DNA of 64,000 nucleotides from Lysobacter sp. BMK333-48F3 (GTDB lineage Bacteria; Pseudomonadota; Gammaproteobacteria; Xanthomonadales; Xanthomonadaceae): the NCBI RefSeq assembly GCF_019733395.1, contig NZ_JAIHOO010000001.1:3348501-3412500 (forward strand), given 5' to 3'. Below are positions 21,301 through 29,025 of the stretch, one piece after another. The notes beneath the pieces were generated by a model, which was given only the letters and a program-made list of their open reading frames with translations, was not told where the DNA came from and searched no databases. Position 1 is the first letter of the stretch, and every line of letters starts with the position of its first letter. The position numbers were made by a program, and so were the translations under genes.

Positions 21301-23674
21301 CCGCAGCTACGACGCGCGCGACCGTCTGTACCAGTTGTCGTTCCCGGACGGCGCCGGCAACCAGACCTGGAGCTATTACCCCGACGGCCAGGTCCAGCAG
21401 GTGACGACCCACAACGGCGCGACCGGCGACAGCGTGGTCAACAGCTACGAGTACAACAAGCGGCGTCTGCCGACCCGCGAGCGCATGCAGTTCGACGCGA
21501 TCGACTGGGCGTTCGGCTCGACCTACGACAACGAGGGCGCGCTGGCCAGCCACAGCTATCCGAACGGGCAGGCGGTCGCTTACGCGCCGAACGGGCTGGG
21601 CCAGCCCACCCAGGCCGGCAGCTACGCCACCGGCGTTGCCTACCATCCCAATGGCGGCATGTCGGGCTTCGCCTACGGTAACGGCATCGTCCACAGCCTG
21701 CAGCAGAACCTGCGCGGTCTGCCCGAGCGCAGTCGCGACGCCGGCAGCGCGACGGTGCTCGACGACAGCTACGACTACGACGCGGTCGGCAACGTCGCCG
21801 CGATCAGCGACGGATTGCCTGGCGCGCGCGGCGATCGCAGTCTCGGCTACGACGGCGCCGACCGCCTGACCAGCGCGGTCTCGCCGATGTTCGGCCCGGC
21901 CAGCTACAGCTACGACGCCTTCGACAACCTGCGCACGGTCGAGGTGGCCGGGCGCAAGCACACCTACTACTACGACGGCGCCAACCGCCTGACCAACGTG
22001 CAGCTGACCGACACCGGCCAGTCGGTGATCGGCCTGGGTTACGACGTCCAGGGCAATCTGCAGAACAAGAACGGCAAGGAGTTCCGTTTCGATTTCGGCA
22101 ACCGCCTGCGCGAGGCGGTCGGTGCGGAGAGCTATCGTTACGACGCTCATGGCCGGCGCGTGCTCGCGACCAGCCCCAGTCTCGGCAGCATCGTTTCGAT
22201 GTACGACCAGGGCGGCGCGCTGCGCTACCAACGCGACTACCGCAAAGAGAAGGACGTCGCCTATTTCAGCCTCAACGGCAGCCTGGTCGCGCGCGCCAGC
22301 ACCGCGATCGCGCCCGATGTGCCGGTACTGACCGCGCCGAGTTTCGTCTCCGCAGGCAGCTTCACGGTCGGCTGGAGCCAGACCACCGCCCAGGGCAGCT
22401 ACGAGTTGCAGGAGCAGGCCGGCGGCGGCGCCTGGCAGGCGCTGTACAGCGGCGGCGAGCGCAGCCGCACCGTGTCCGGCCGTAGCGACGGCAGCTACGG
22501 CTATCGCGTCCGGGCCTGCAACGCGGTCGGCTGCGGCGGCTGGAGCGCAACCGCGACCGTGGTCGTGCAACGTCCGCCGTCCTCGGCGCCATCGCTGTCG
22601 GCGCCGGCTACCGCGGTCAACGGCCAGTACGGCGTCAGCTGGACCTCGGCCGGCGGCGCCACCGATTACCTGCTGGAGGAAAGCGCCGGCGGCGCGGCAT
22701 GGACCACGGCTTATGCCGGCGCGGATCTGTCCAAGGCCTTCAGCGGCCGTGCGGGTGGCAGCTACAGCTACCGGGTCAAGGGCTGCAACCCGGCCGGTTG
22801 CGGACCGGTGTCGAACACCGCCAGCGTGCAGGTGATCTACCCGCCGGCTTCGGCGCCGTCGATCAGCGCGCCCGCGCAGAGCACCCAGGGCAGCTTCAGC
22901 GTCGGCTGGACCGCGGTCGCCGGCGCCGCGGGCTACCAGCTCGAACAGAACGCGCTGGGGCAGGGCTGGGCGCTGATCCAGGACGGCGGCGCCACCAGCC
23001 GCACGATCTACGGCGGTTCCACCGGCAACTACGCCTACCGGGTGCGGGCCTGCAACGCCGCCGGCTGCGGGCCGACCTCGGGCGAGGCCAACGTCTACGT
23101 GATCGGCCCGCCGACCGCGGCGCCGGGCATCAGCGTGCCGGCCAGCAGCAACAACGGCACCTTCTGGGTCGGCTGGAACGGCGTCGACAACGCGACCCGC
23201 TATCAGCTCGAAGAGAGCGCCGGCGGCGGGGCCTGGACCCTGATCTACGAGGCCAACACCGGCGGCGCGACGATCTGGGGACGCTGGGACGGCACCTACG
23301 GCTATCGCGTGCGCGGCTGCAACGATGCCGGTTGCGGTCCGTACTCCTCGCCGGGCTTCATCACCGTCGACCACCCGCCAGCGGCGCCGTCGATCAACCT
23401 GGCCGACTGGCTACGCAACACCCTGCGCGGCCGCGTGGTCCTGGACACCTGCACGATCCGCTGGAACGCGGTCGCCAAGGCGAGCAGCTACCAGCTCCAG
23501 TCCACCGACAACGGCGCCCAGCTGTACAGCGGCTCGGCCACCCAGATCCAGTCCGGCTCCAGCGGCCAGTACTGCGCCTACAACTACGCCGTCCGCGCCT
23601 GCGGCAGCGGCGGCTGCTCAGCCTGGTCGAGCCCGCCGTATCCGGCGACTCGGCGGACTGAGGCGATGGATTGA
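18344..23674 (+). CDS. Secreted RHS/YD-repeat shell protein with C-terminal FN3-like repeats
   Basis: 1776 residues. The start follows GGGATGGA. A Sec signal peptide ends near VRA (about 36). The N-terminal region (about 45-350) resembles the pre-shell domain of RHS/TcC proteins. YD repeats run from about 390 to 1320 and form a hollow beta shell. The shell stops at YFSLNGSLVARAS. Then come five FN3-like repeats of about 85-90 residues (from about 1325), each ending in a YRVRACNxxGCG-type strand; the last is more divergent. The expected RHS core (YIHTDALGSP onward) is missing and is instead encoded by the next gene. The last 574 bp are duplicated downstream. No T6SS genes (vgrG, PAAR, eagR) are nearby, so export is probably by Sec. 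Confidence 0.88.
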   Translation: MQASPTHKDRGFWLRRALPWLAFFGLALVLGSVRAQGTDWPNEYAKRVRSTEHVSPLSDEAFGDKVNLFNGTVRFSHDLVSLPGNSALPVALGIFYDPHDITGGPLNGYWDLDLPYVGAVHHSKSAEANGWVAIPPNVNNGYVEFDRSIFWSGNRLTINGGGGGDLLTIPDDPKRVKPQNSVGYKFATKDGWFFAELPSVQNGPGKGLVGYAPDGTKYTFDWLVYRRYSSISHPWGYTVPNALLHRYKLKLYVSKIEDRFGNWVRYDWEYDHPTRIYANDGREIVMTYSSPAPYLFDGNYQTNIKTATANGRTWTFDYANAYGGNVRNPDGSEWKFDGPAVFDMPRLDVAEYLINPDNNQHYPQKNVPCSPGSILADTRSKVRIVHPSGAAAEYLFKSMRHGRTNVPYICETGNDEGSSGRNRYSTFHDTWSLIEKRISGAGIAEKVYRYGYEGLGEGYETQDENRWDIGPGWNAKYAPPAPNYKTVTVTEPDGTQNLHTFGRDRDLNEGQLFRVETRKAGTTYRSVSNSYVSDSEAAGMPFPSWMGSNGDEFADRLPNSNRPLKSTVTAQDGATFNRSINSFDAQARPLSVAKWSSGSHTDRGRTDATEYYDDLGLWVLGQVRKESNTDTGWVMSQTDYNAQALPSQRFAFGKPIESYEYNPDGTLAALTDGAGRKTRLENWKRGVPQSIRYADQNGDSAVVDDNGWLTSITDENGYTTGYAYDAMGRLQTVSYPGADSNAWEPMQLRLEQRGQAEYGLPGGHWRQSVTVGRRNKHVYLDAMFRPVLTHEFDGNDFAGTLKAGAAAFDEDNRVVFASYPSRQPAGSTQGTRTAYDALGRVTSVQQDSELGVLTTTTEYLPQFLTRVTNPRQQQTWYSYFVLDQPSYDTLTGITHPGGRLTWLYRDLLGAITSLRRTDSAESVQLLRQYGYDIHHQLCKTVEPETGATVTAYTATGKVAWSASGLSLPDTGNCNHMEAYQSGRRVDRSYDARDRLYQLSFPDGAGNQTWSYYPDGQVQQVTTHNGATGDSVVNSYEYNKRRLPTRERMQFDAIDWAFGSTYDNEGALASHSYPNGQAVAYAPNGLGQPTQAGSYATGVAYHPNGGMSGFAYGNGIVHSLQQNLRGLPERSRDAGSATVLDDSYDYDAVGNVAAISDGLPGARGDRSLGYDGADRLTSAVSPMFGPASYSYDAFDNLRTVEVAGRKHTYYYDGANRLTNVQLTDTGQSVIGLGYDVQGNLQNKNGKEFRFDFGNRLREAVGAESYRYDAHGRRVLATSPSLGSIVSMYDQGGALRYQRDYRKEKDVAYFSLNGSLVARASTAIAPDVPVLTAPSFVSAGSFTVGWSQTTAQGSYELQEQAGGGAWQALYSGGERSRTVSGRSDGSYGYRVRACNAVGCGGWSATATVVVQRPPSSAPSLSAPATAVNGQYGVSWTSAGGATDYLLEESAGGAAWTTAYAGADLSKAFSGRAGGSYSYRVKGCNPAGCGPVSNTASVQVIYPPASAPSISAPAQSTQGSFSVGWTAVAGAAGYQLEQNALGQGWALIQDGGATSRTIYGGSTGNYAYRVRACNAAGCGPTSGEANVYVIGPPTAAPGISVPASSNNGTFWVGWNGVDNATRYQLEESAGGGAWTLIYEANTGGATIWGRWDGTYGYRVRGCNDAGCGPYSSPGFITVDHPPAAPSINLADWLRNTLRGRVVLDTCTIRWNAVAKASSYQLQSTDNGAQLYSGSATQIQSGSSGQYCAYNYAVRACGSGGCSAWSSPPYPATRRTEAMD
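23099..23672 (+). repeat. Direct repeat copy A (FN3 tail of the RHS shell)
   Basis: 574 bp, matching 25020-25593 with only three substitutions by direct reading (one changes Asn to Thr, two are silent). It covers the fourth and fifth FN3 repeats of the shell and ends two bases into the stop codon. Confidence 0.95.
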
Positions 23675-23689
23675 AGGGGGAGCGATGAC

Positions 23690-24664
23690 ATGAAATGGAT
23701 CTCAATGTTCGCCTGTTCGACGCTGCTTATCGCCTCACCGAGTGTCAAGGCGCAGACCGTAGTCGAATACATTCATACCGATGCGCTCGGCAGTCCGGTG
23801 GCGGTGACCGATGCCGGCCAGAACACAATCGAGCGGAGCGAGTACGAACCTTATGGCCAATTGCTGAATCGACCTGCGGCCGACGGGCCGGGATATACGG
23901 GGCATGTGGTTGATACGCAGACCGGGCTTAGCTACATGCAACAGCGTTACTACGACGCCGAGTTAGGCAGGTTCTTGTCCGTGGATCCTGTAGCAGCCAG
24001 CGGGAGGGAGGGGGGTAACTTCAACCGTTATCGGTATGCAGACGGCAATCCTTATAAGTTTATCGATCCGGACGGACGAGCAGCGTGTCCTACTGGTACG
24101 CGGGTTTGCTATCAGTCGATTAAAAGCGAGACTGGTACGGCACAGCAGCCTGGGCCAAATGCGAGAACTCAAGCGAAAGATGCGCAAGCAGTTCAGGCCC
24201 ATAAGGCCGGCCGACTCTCCGACGGTACGAAGCTGAATGTCAACAAGAAGACCACTGAAGAGCAAGGCATCAAGGTCGGGGCTGACGGAACCTCATCCAA
24301 TCCATTCCAGAAAATATGTTGGTCCTGCAGCGATGGTGATTCTGGAACAGGGGGTAGATATAATGTCGCTGGGCTGATCGGAGACGATAGTGCCGGCCAT
24401 ACCCATCCGGGTGAAATTAGTGAGATTCCCGGTCGGGGTGATGCTGGGCTTGTCAATGTGACCGGGCAGACCAATTATGTTTTTTCTCGTGCGGGTGTTT
24501 TTGCTATAGAAAAAACAGGGGTTGGTTACAGGGTCAGACAGATCGAAGGAGCAGCGTTGCGTGGGGAGGCTCGCCGTAACTTGATCAATCAGATTGATGC
24601 ATGGAACCGGTCCGACGGTGCATCCAACTCGGGAGGGGTGTCATGTTCTTCAAGCTCTTGTTGA
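23690..24664 (+). CDS. RHS core tip protein 1 with candidate JAB/DUF4329-like toxin domain
   Basis: 324 residues, 15 bp after the shell stop, with its own GGGGGAG site. A Sec signal peptide (about 1-21) is followed by the RHS-associated core: YIHTDALGSPVAVTD (28-41), YTGHVVDTQTGLSYMQQRYYD (69-89), FLSVDP and FIDPDGR (124-130). The latter is the border after which RHS proteins become variable. The variable part (131-324) has no firm match. HTHP (237-240) and Asp251 recall the metal site of JAB/DUF4329-type toxins, though the usual Ser is not in place. It is more A+T-rich than the shell. The 3' end overlaps the next gene by 22 bp, as in toxin/immunity pairs. Confidence 0.75.
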   Translation: MKWISMFACSTLLIASPSVKAQTVVEYIHTDALGSPVAVTDAGQNTIERSEYEPYGQLLNRPAADGPGYTGHVVDTQTGLSYMQQRYYDAELGRFLSVDPVAASGREGGNFNRYRYADGNPYKFIDPDGRAACPTGTRVCYQSIKSETGTAQQPGPNARTQAKDAQAVQAHKAGRLSDGTKLNVNKKTTEEQGIKVGADGTSSNPFQKICWSCSDGDSGTGGRYNVAGLIGDDSAGHTHPGEISEIPGRGDAGLVNVTGQTNYVFSRAGVFAIEKTGVGYRVRQIEGAALRGEARRNLINQIDAWNRSDGASNSGGVSCSSSSC

Positions 24665-25017
24665 GCTTTGGTGTGGCTTTGTCATGTGCTTGCCTATCAT
24701 CGTGCACGTTGCAACAGCCTGTGCTAACGAATCCGAAGGCGATTGAAGTGAAAGGAATTCTTGAGCTTTTTCCTGGAGGGTACGGCGCTGCCTCGGTACG
24801 CGTGATCGATGGAAAATGCTATGACTTGGCGCTGCCGAAGTCGGTTATGAGAGAACATGATCGGTGGAGTGAGCGGGTTGTAATTTTGTCAGGCACTACT
24901 GTTCTCCGCCCTCGCTTTCCCGATGCGGCATGGTTTGACATCAAGGACCGTCGCATCGAGGCTGGCGGTTGTTCTGACAGCGTGATTTATGTGGATACGA
25001 TTAAGGTCGTAAAATAA
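24643..25017 (+). CDS. Small lipoprotein, candidate immunity protein for tip 1
   Basis: 124 residues. The ATG follows GGGAGGGG and lies inside the end of the tip 1 gene. A lipoprotein signal ends LSSC. The mature part (about 105 residues) has two or three further cysteines and looks like a small beta domain; no family was recognised. Position, overlap and low G+C are typical of an immunity gene. A lipid-anchored periplasmic location would fit a toxin that acts in, or passes through, the periplasm. Function is inferred from context only. Confidence 0.6.
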   Translation: MFFKLLLSFGVALSCACLSSCTLQQPVLTNPKAIEVKGILELFPGGYGAASVRVIDGKCYDLALPKSVMREHDRWSERVVILSGTTVLRPRFPDAAWFDIKDRRIEAGGCSDSVIYVDTIKVVK

Positions 25018-25019
25018 AG

Positions 25020-25593
25020 GTGATCGGCCCGCCGACCGCGGCGCCGGGCATCAGCGTGCCGGCCAGCAGCAACAACGGCACCTTCTGGGTCGGCTGGAAC
25101 GGCGTCGACACCGCGACCCGCTATCAGCTCGAAGAGAGCGCCGGCGGCGGCGCCTGGACCCTGATCTACGAGGCCAACACCGGCGGCGCGACGATCTGGG
25201 GACGCTGGGACGGCACCTACGGCTATCGCGTGCGCGGCTGCAACGATGCCGGTTGCGGTCCGTACTCCTCGCCGGGCTTCATCACCGTCGACCACCCGCC
25301 GGCGGCGCCGTCGATCAACCTGGCCGACTGGCTACGCAACACCCTGCGCGGCCGCGTGGTCCTGGACACCTGCACGATCCGCTGGAACGCGGTCGCCAAG
25401 GCGAGCAGCTACCAGCTCCAGTCCACCGACAACGGCGCCCAGCTGTACAGCGGCTCGGCCACCCAGATCCAGTCCGGCTCCAGCGGCCAGTACTGCGCCT
25501 ACAACTACGCCGTCCGCGCCTGCGGCAGCGGCGGCTGCTCAGCCTGGTCGAGCCCGCCGTATCCGGCGACTCGGCGGACTGAGGCGATGGATT
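25020..25593 (+). repeat. Direct repeat copy B (FN3 tail)
   Basis: 574 bp, offset by 1921 bp from copy A. Both copies end at the same point relative to a following tip gene (tip start 15 and 12 bp after the stop), so recombination between them would keep the junction intact. Confidence 0.95.
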
Positions 25594-25595
25594 AA
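25020..25595 (+). pseudogene. Orphan copy of the RHS shell FN3 tail
   Basis: The frame is open for 191 codons from a GTG that directly follows the immunity gene's stop, and it encodes the last two FN3 repeats of the shell with one residue changed. It has no signal peptide, no convincing ribosome binding site and no shell. I read it as a displaced 3' fragment that carries its own tip gene, comparable to orphan rhs/cdiA cassettes, rather than as a working gene. Its near-identity to the parent suggests recent duplication or gene conversion. Confidence 0.75.
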
Positions 25596-25607
25596 GAGGA
25601 CGACGAT

Positions 25608-26483
25608 ATGAAATTGATCTTGAACCTCATCGCGGCAGCGCTGCTGAGCTTTGTCCCGTTTGGGGCAAAAGCGGAGACTGCAGTCGAATACATCCATACG
25701 GATGCGCTCGGCAGCCTCGTGGCGGTGACCGACGTCAATCAAAATGTTACGGAACGTAGCGAGTACGAGCCGTATGGTCGACTCTTGAATCCCCCAGGGG
25801 GCGACGGCCCTGGCTATACCGGTCATGTAAATGACACTGCGACCGGTTTGGTCTACATGCAGCAGCGCTATTACGACTCAGATATAGGTCGTTTCCTGTC
25901 AATCGACCCAGTCGGTGCAAACTCAAAGACGGGAGGAAACTTCAATCGCTACTGGTATGCGAATGACAACCCCTACCGCTTCATTGATCCTGATGGGCGA
26001 TATGTGTGTACGGGCGATAAGGGGAATTGCAAAAGATTCGATGTGGCAATCGGCATGGCGGCGAGAGCGGCCGTTGACCCGAAGCTGTCGTCTTCGCAGA
26101 GAGCTGCTCTCAGCAAAGCCGTTGCGTTCTATGGTAAGGCGGGTGTAGAAAATGTAAAAATCTCCTTTGGTAGTCTTAAGGGAGATTACGCGAACATCAA
26201 TACGGATAGGACGGGTCGCGGTACTGTTACGTTTGATCTTGCGGCTATTTCCGGAAGGGATTCTGCGAGAGCATCAGGCCTCGTCAATGGGCTAGCTATG
26301 AGGGCGGTTCATGAGGGCGACCATGGGGTGCGAATAGTCGAAAAAGGGTTTCCGTCATCGAGAGCTGAGAGATTTGAAAGGGAGCAGCACGGCTATCGGG
26401 CTGAAGGCTATTACCAGAAGGCCACTGGATACATGCAAAATGGAAACAACATATGGACTCCTTGGGGGCGGGCGATGGAATAA
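25608..26483 (+). CDS. RHS core tip protein 2 with candidate zincin toxin domain
   Basis: 291 residues after GAGGA. A Sec signal peptide (about 1-22) precedes an RHS core very similar in protein to tip 1 (YIHTDALGS, YTGHVNDTATGLVYMQQRYYD, FLSIDP, FIDPDGR at about 125-131). The DNA has diverged. The variable part from about 132 is unrelated to tip 1. It contains AVHEGDHGV, an HExxH zinc-metallopeptidase motif (235-239), followed by a Glu-rich helix (EREQHGYRAE, Glu266 a possible third ligand). A gluzincin-like protease or a zincin-fold toxin is the best guess. It lies behind the orphan FN3 tail and ahead of two OmpA-like lipoprotein genes. Confidence 0.72.
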   Translation: MKLILNLIAAALLSFVPFGAKAETAVEYIHTDALGSLVAVTDVNQNVTERSEYEPYGRLLNPPGGDGPGYTGHVNDTATGLVYMQQRYYDSDIGRFLSIDPVGANSKTGGNFNRYWYANDNPYRFIDPDGRYVCTGDKGNCKRFDVAIGMAARAAVDPKLSSSQRAALSKAVAFYGKAGVENVKISFGSLKGDYANINTDRTGRGTVTFDLAAISGRDSARASGLVNGLAMRAVHEGDHGVRIVEKGFPSSRAERFEREQHGYRAEGYYQKATGYMQNGNNIWTPWGRAME

Positions 26484-26559
26484 GTGAGGAGGCGGTGAAC
26501 GGGCGAGCTAAGATGTCTGTGATGTCGTCTTGCGCTAAATCTAGCGAAGGGAGTTGCCG

Positions 26560-27060
26560 ATGATTGGTTTCCATTGGTATTCGCGGTGCATGGCCATGTG
26601 CTTGATTCTCCTGATGTCTGCATGTGCAGGTGTGGATACGGGAGAGGGGCAGGCGATGGGTGGTGCTCGGAATATTGTATTTTCCGATCCGGTTGACTTT
26701 ATCGGCGTAAATTTTAAAACGGCTAGACCTAGGCAGGGTGAAGATTTTTCTGTTGCTCTGTTGAGTTCGTCGGCGGATCGGGAGGCTCTTAAGCAAGATT
26801 TGCATCTGCTTGGAAAAATGCCATCGGACATTCCGCTCAGAGTGGTTGGGTTCACGGATTCCAGGGAGTGTGCTGGTGAAGAATGCCGTGAATTGTCATT
26901 GCGCCGGGCCAAAGCCATAACTGATTGGCTAATTGGCATGGGTATTCCGAGTTCCAGGCTCGCCGCGCCACAGGGGTTTGGCGCCGAAAGGCCCATAGAC
27001 GACAACGGAACAGAGAAGGGGCGTGCTCGTAACAGACGTGCTTATGTTAGTTACGATTGA
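26560..27060 (+). CDS. OmpA-like domain lipoprotein A
   Basis: 166 residues. The ATG follows AAGGGAG. A lipoprotein signal ends MSAC (Cys22). The C-terminal half is an OmpA/MotB-type peptidoglycan-binding fold: VVGFTDSREC, CRELSLRRAKAITDWL, and NGTEKGRARNRR at the end. Two cysteines in the GFTD loop (ECAGEEC) probably form a disulphide. The N-terminal third is not recognised. Such proteins tether the envelope to peptidoglycan. Directly behind an RHS tip, it could also be the immunity protein. Clearly A+T-rich for this genome. Homologous to the next gene. Confidence 0.7.
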   Translation: MIGFHWYSRCMAMCLILLMSACAGVDTGEGQAMGGARNIVFSDPVDFIGVNFKTARPRQGEDFSVALLSSSADREALKQDLHLLGKMPSDIPLRVVGFTDSRECAGEECRELSLRRAKAITDWLIGMGIPSSRLAAPQGFGAERPIDDNGTEKGRARNRRAYVSYD

Positions 27061-27121
27061 TGCGACGCTTCTCGCGTCGACAAGATGCCGGGTAGGCGAC
27101 GAAGCTGTCTGGCGGATTGAA

Positions 27122-27598
27122 GTGATATGCAGGGTGATTCTGCTATCGCTTCTATCGGTCGCGTTTGGCTCCTCATGCGGGCGGGCAACTCAGATCAGAA
27201 CAGATGGAGCTTCGTTGTTCTCTGGGCTGGAGATGGTTCCCTTGCACATGAAGTCCGGGCATCCAATGGACGACGAAGGCATCGAGACGGCGCTGGCCGA
27301 GCCCGAGGAGTTCTATCGAAGAGCGCTCCAATTGAATGCTGAGACTATCAAGGCTACGCCCGGGATGAGCTTCGAGGTGGTCGGTTTCACCGACGCAATC
27401 GAGTGCAGCGGAAACTGTCGGGAGCTGTCCGCTAGACGAGCCAGGATCGCGTATGACTGGCTACTTGCCGCAGGGGTGTCTCCATCCTCACTGAGAACTC
27501 CTGTCGGACATGGGAGCGACCTGCCGGTAGGCGACAATGGAACGGACGAAGGACGGTCGCGGAATCGACGCGTAGAAATTAATCCAGTTGCTGATTAG
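27122..27598 (+). CDS. OmpA-like domain exported protein B, paralogue of the previous gene
   Basis: 158 residues from a GTG after GGATTGAA; the frame is open further upstream, so the start is uncertain. A hydrophobic segment (VILLSLLSVAFG) ends SSC, a weak lipobox. The C-terminal OmpA-like region matches its neighbour: VVGFTDAIEC, CRELSARRARIAYDWL, and NGTDEGRSRNRRVE. It has the same cysteine pair in the GFTD loop. The N-terminal region is different. The two genes look like a tandem duplication that has since diverged. Confidence 0.62.
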   Translation: MICRVILLSLLSVAFGSSCGRATQIRTDGASLFSGLEMVPLHMKSGHPMDDEGIETALAEPEEFYRRALQLNAETIKATPGMSFEVVGFTDAIECSGNCRELSARRARIAYDWLLAAGVSPSSLRTPVGHGSDLPVGDNGTDEGRSRNRRVEINPVAD

Positions 27599-27733
27599 CA
27601 CGTTGCTGAGCGATATGGCAGGGGCCTGCAACGTACACTCCGGCTGGATTCTCGCGCCGGTCGTTCTCGACAGGATTCCGCCCTAGTCGGGCCAGACCCT
27701 AAAAGGGGGGGGCTAAGGTGGAGTTATGCCGCT

Positions 27734-28465
27734 ATGAAGATTGTCGCTAAGGCCGTTGGCGGTTCTGGCAAGAACAGGTTGGCATCCCTGGAGATAACGA
27801 CCGACCGTAAGGATGATAAGTTCTCCGATATGCGGGTGGATTCTTTCCGGATTGAGGCGAGTACGCTGCAGTCGTGTGCTTTTACTGGGATACATGCCAA
27901 GCAAGCTTGCTTTGGTTCCGGTCCGAAGATGTCTTATCTCAATGAGTGTGTTTTCGAACGCTGTGATTTGAGACTGTCGGTAGCAGGAAGAGCTAGTCTG
28001 ACAGAGTGTCGGTTCGTTGAATGCACTCTCCGGGAAGTCATCGCTTTGGATCTGGAATTGATCAACTGCGTTTTCGAGAGGACGGTGATCAATGAAGCCA
28101 CATTTCATGGTGCGGTGCCGGCGGAGGATGCGCAGTTGGTCGGGCGTTGGCGGAATGAGTTCTGCGGCAATGATTTCTCGTCGGCTACTTTGCGGGACGT
28201 TGGGTTCAATACGGGAATCTGTGTTGCTGCGCAAACACTTCCCGTTGGCGACGATTATCTATACATAGCAGACACAGCGGCAGCTGCGGCTTGGCTCAGG
28301 GCCGCTCCAGTGCCTCCAGAGCCGGCGGCAGCCAGGCAGCAAAAGACTCTGCTCGCTCTTCTGGATTACGACGCATCGACTGGGCAGAAGGATCAGCTTT
28401 TGGTCGGGCCATTCCCTGAGGGGCTGCGAGAAGCGGCTGCGACGTTCGGGTCGTTGCTGGCCTGA
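27734..28465 (+). CDS. Pentapeptide-repeat-like protein
   Basis: 243 residues, no signal peptide, so cytoplasmic. Residues about 35-125 follow a loose five-residue rhythm with Cys, Phe or Leu at the core position (STLQSCAFTGI, LNECVFERCDL, LTECRFVECTL, LINCVFERTVI), as in pentapeptide-repeat right-handed beta-helices. The C-terminal 110 residues are not recognised. In polymorphic toxin loci such proteins can serve as immunity factors; here that is inference from position. G+C is lower than in the core genes. Confidence 0.55.
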   Translation: MKIVAKAVGGSGKNRLASLEITTDRKDDKFSDMRVDSFRIEASTLQSCAFTGIHAKQACFGSGPKMSYLNECVFERCDLRLSVAGRASLTECRFVECTLREVIALDLELINCVFERTVINEATFHGAVPAEDAQLVGRWRNEFCGNDFSSATLRDVGFNTGICVAAQTLPVGDDYLYIADTAAAAAWLRAAPVPPEPAAARQQKTLLALLDYDASTGQKDQLLVGPFPEGLREAAATFGSLLA

Positions 28466-28524
28466 CTCAGGATGAAAGGCAGTATCGACTCGTTTGGAGT
28501 GGGGCATTACACCTTCAAAGGCCA

Positions 28525-28962
28525 ATGGTTCTGCAGATGAGGGAAATAATCAGCGTTCATGTCGAGAAATCATTGGTGTTCGTCGCCGGTTCTATGGCGT
28601 GCGAGCTTCCGGCCCTGGTTGGTAATGAGCTGGCGACTGCGACCGACTCCTGCGTTGCTGTGGGAACGCTCAATGGCGCCGATGGTCTGACGAAGATCGT
28701 GCTTTCTTCGCGGCCAGCTGAGACGGGGATGCTTGCTTACTCGGGGCGATTGAGTTCGCCCGAAGGTATGGTGTCGGTGTTCAACATCAGGTTGGAAGAA
28801 CTGCTCAGCCTGGAGGTCGGTTCGGATGAGGTCGATATCGCGATCTTCGTCAACGATGCGATCGAACCCGATCGGGTCGAAGTGGTCGTATCGTGCCAAG
28901 GCCGCGGGTTGTTGGTTCCAGATCGAATCGTTCGCCGCAGCGAGGGCGGCAGCGCGGAATAA
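28525..28962 (+). CDS. Hypothetical cytoplasmic protein
   Basis: 145 residues, no signal peptide and no cysteine-rich or membrane segment. A second in-frame ATG four codons later is possible. Alternating hydrophobic residues suggest a beta-rich domain (ISVHVEKSLVFVAGS, VDIAIFVNDAIEPDRVEVVVS). It follows the pentapeptide-repeat-like gene by 59 bp and may be co-transcribed. I do not recognise a family. An orphan immunity protein is possible. Confidence 0.5.
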   Translation: MVLQMREIISVHVEKSLVFVAGSMACELPALVGNELATATDSCVAVGTLNGADGLTKIVLSSRPAETGMLAYSGRLSSPEGMVSVFNIRLEELLSLEVGSDEVDIAIFVNDAIEPDRVEVVVSCQGRGLLVPDRIVRRSEGGSAE

Positions 28963-29025
28963 GCAAGTGGCAGGCAGCTCCGAGGTCGGTGCTGCCGCTA
29001 TCCATGCTCTCAGGGAGGTCGAGCT

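Noticed and set aside
14558..23374. Open frame of 2938 codons on the minus strand opposite the second S8 peptidase and the RHS shell
   Set aside because: It runs antisense to two clear genes in phase with their G/C-rich third positions, is made of low-complexity Ala/Arg/Gly/Val sequence and recurs opposite the repeated FN3 tail. It is a composition artefact.
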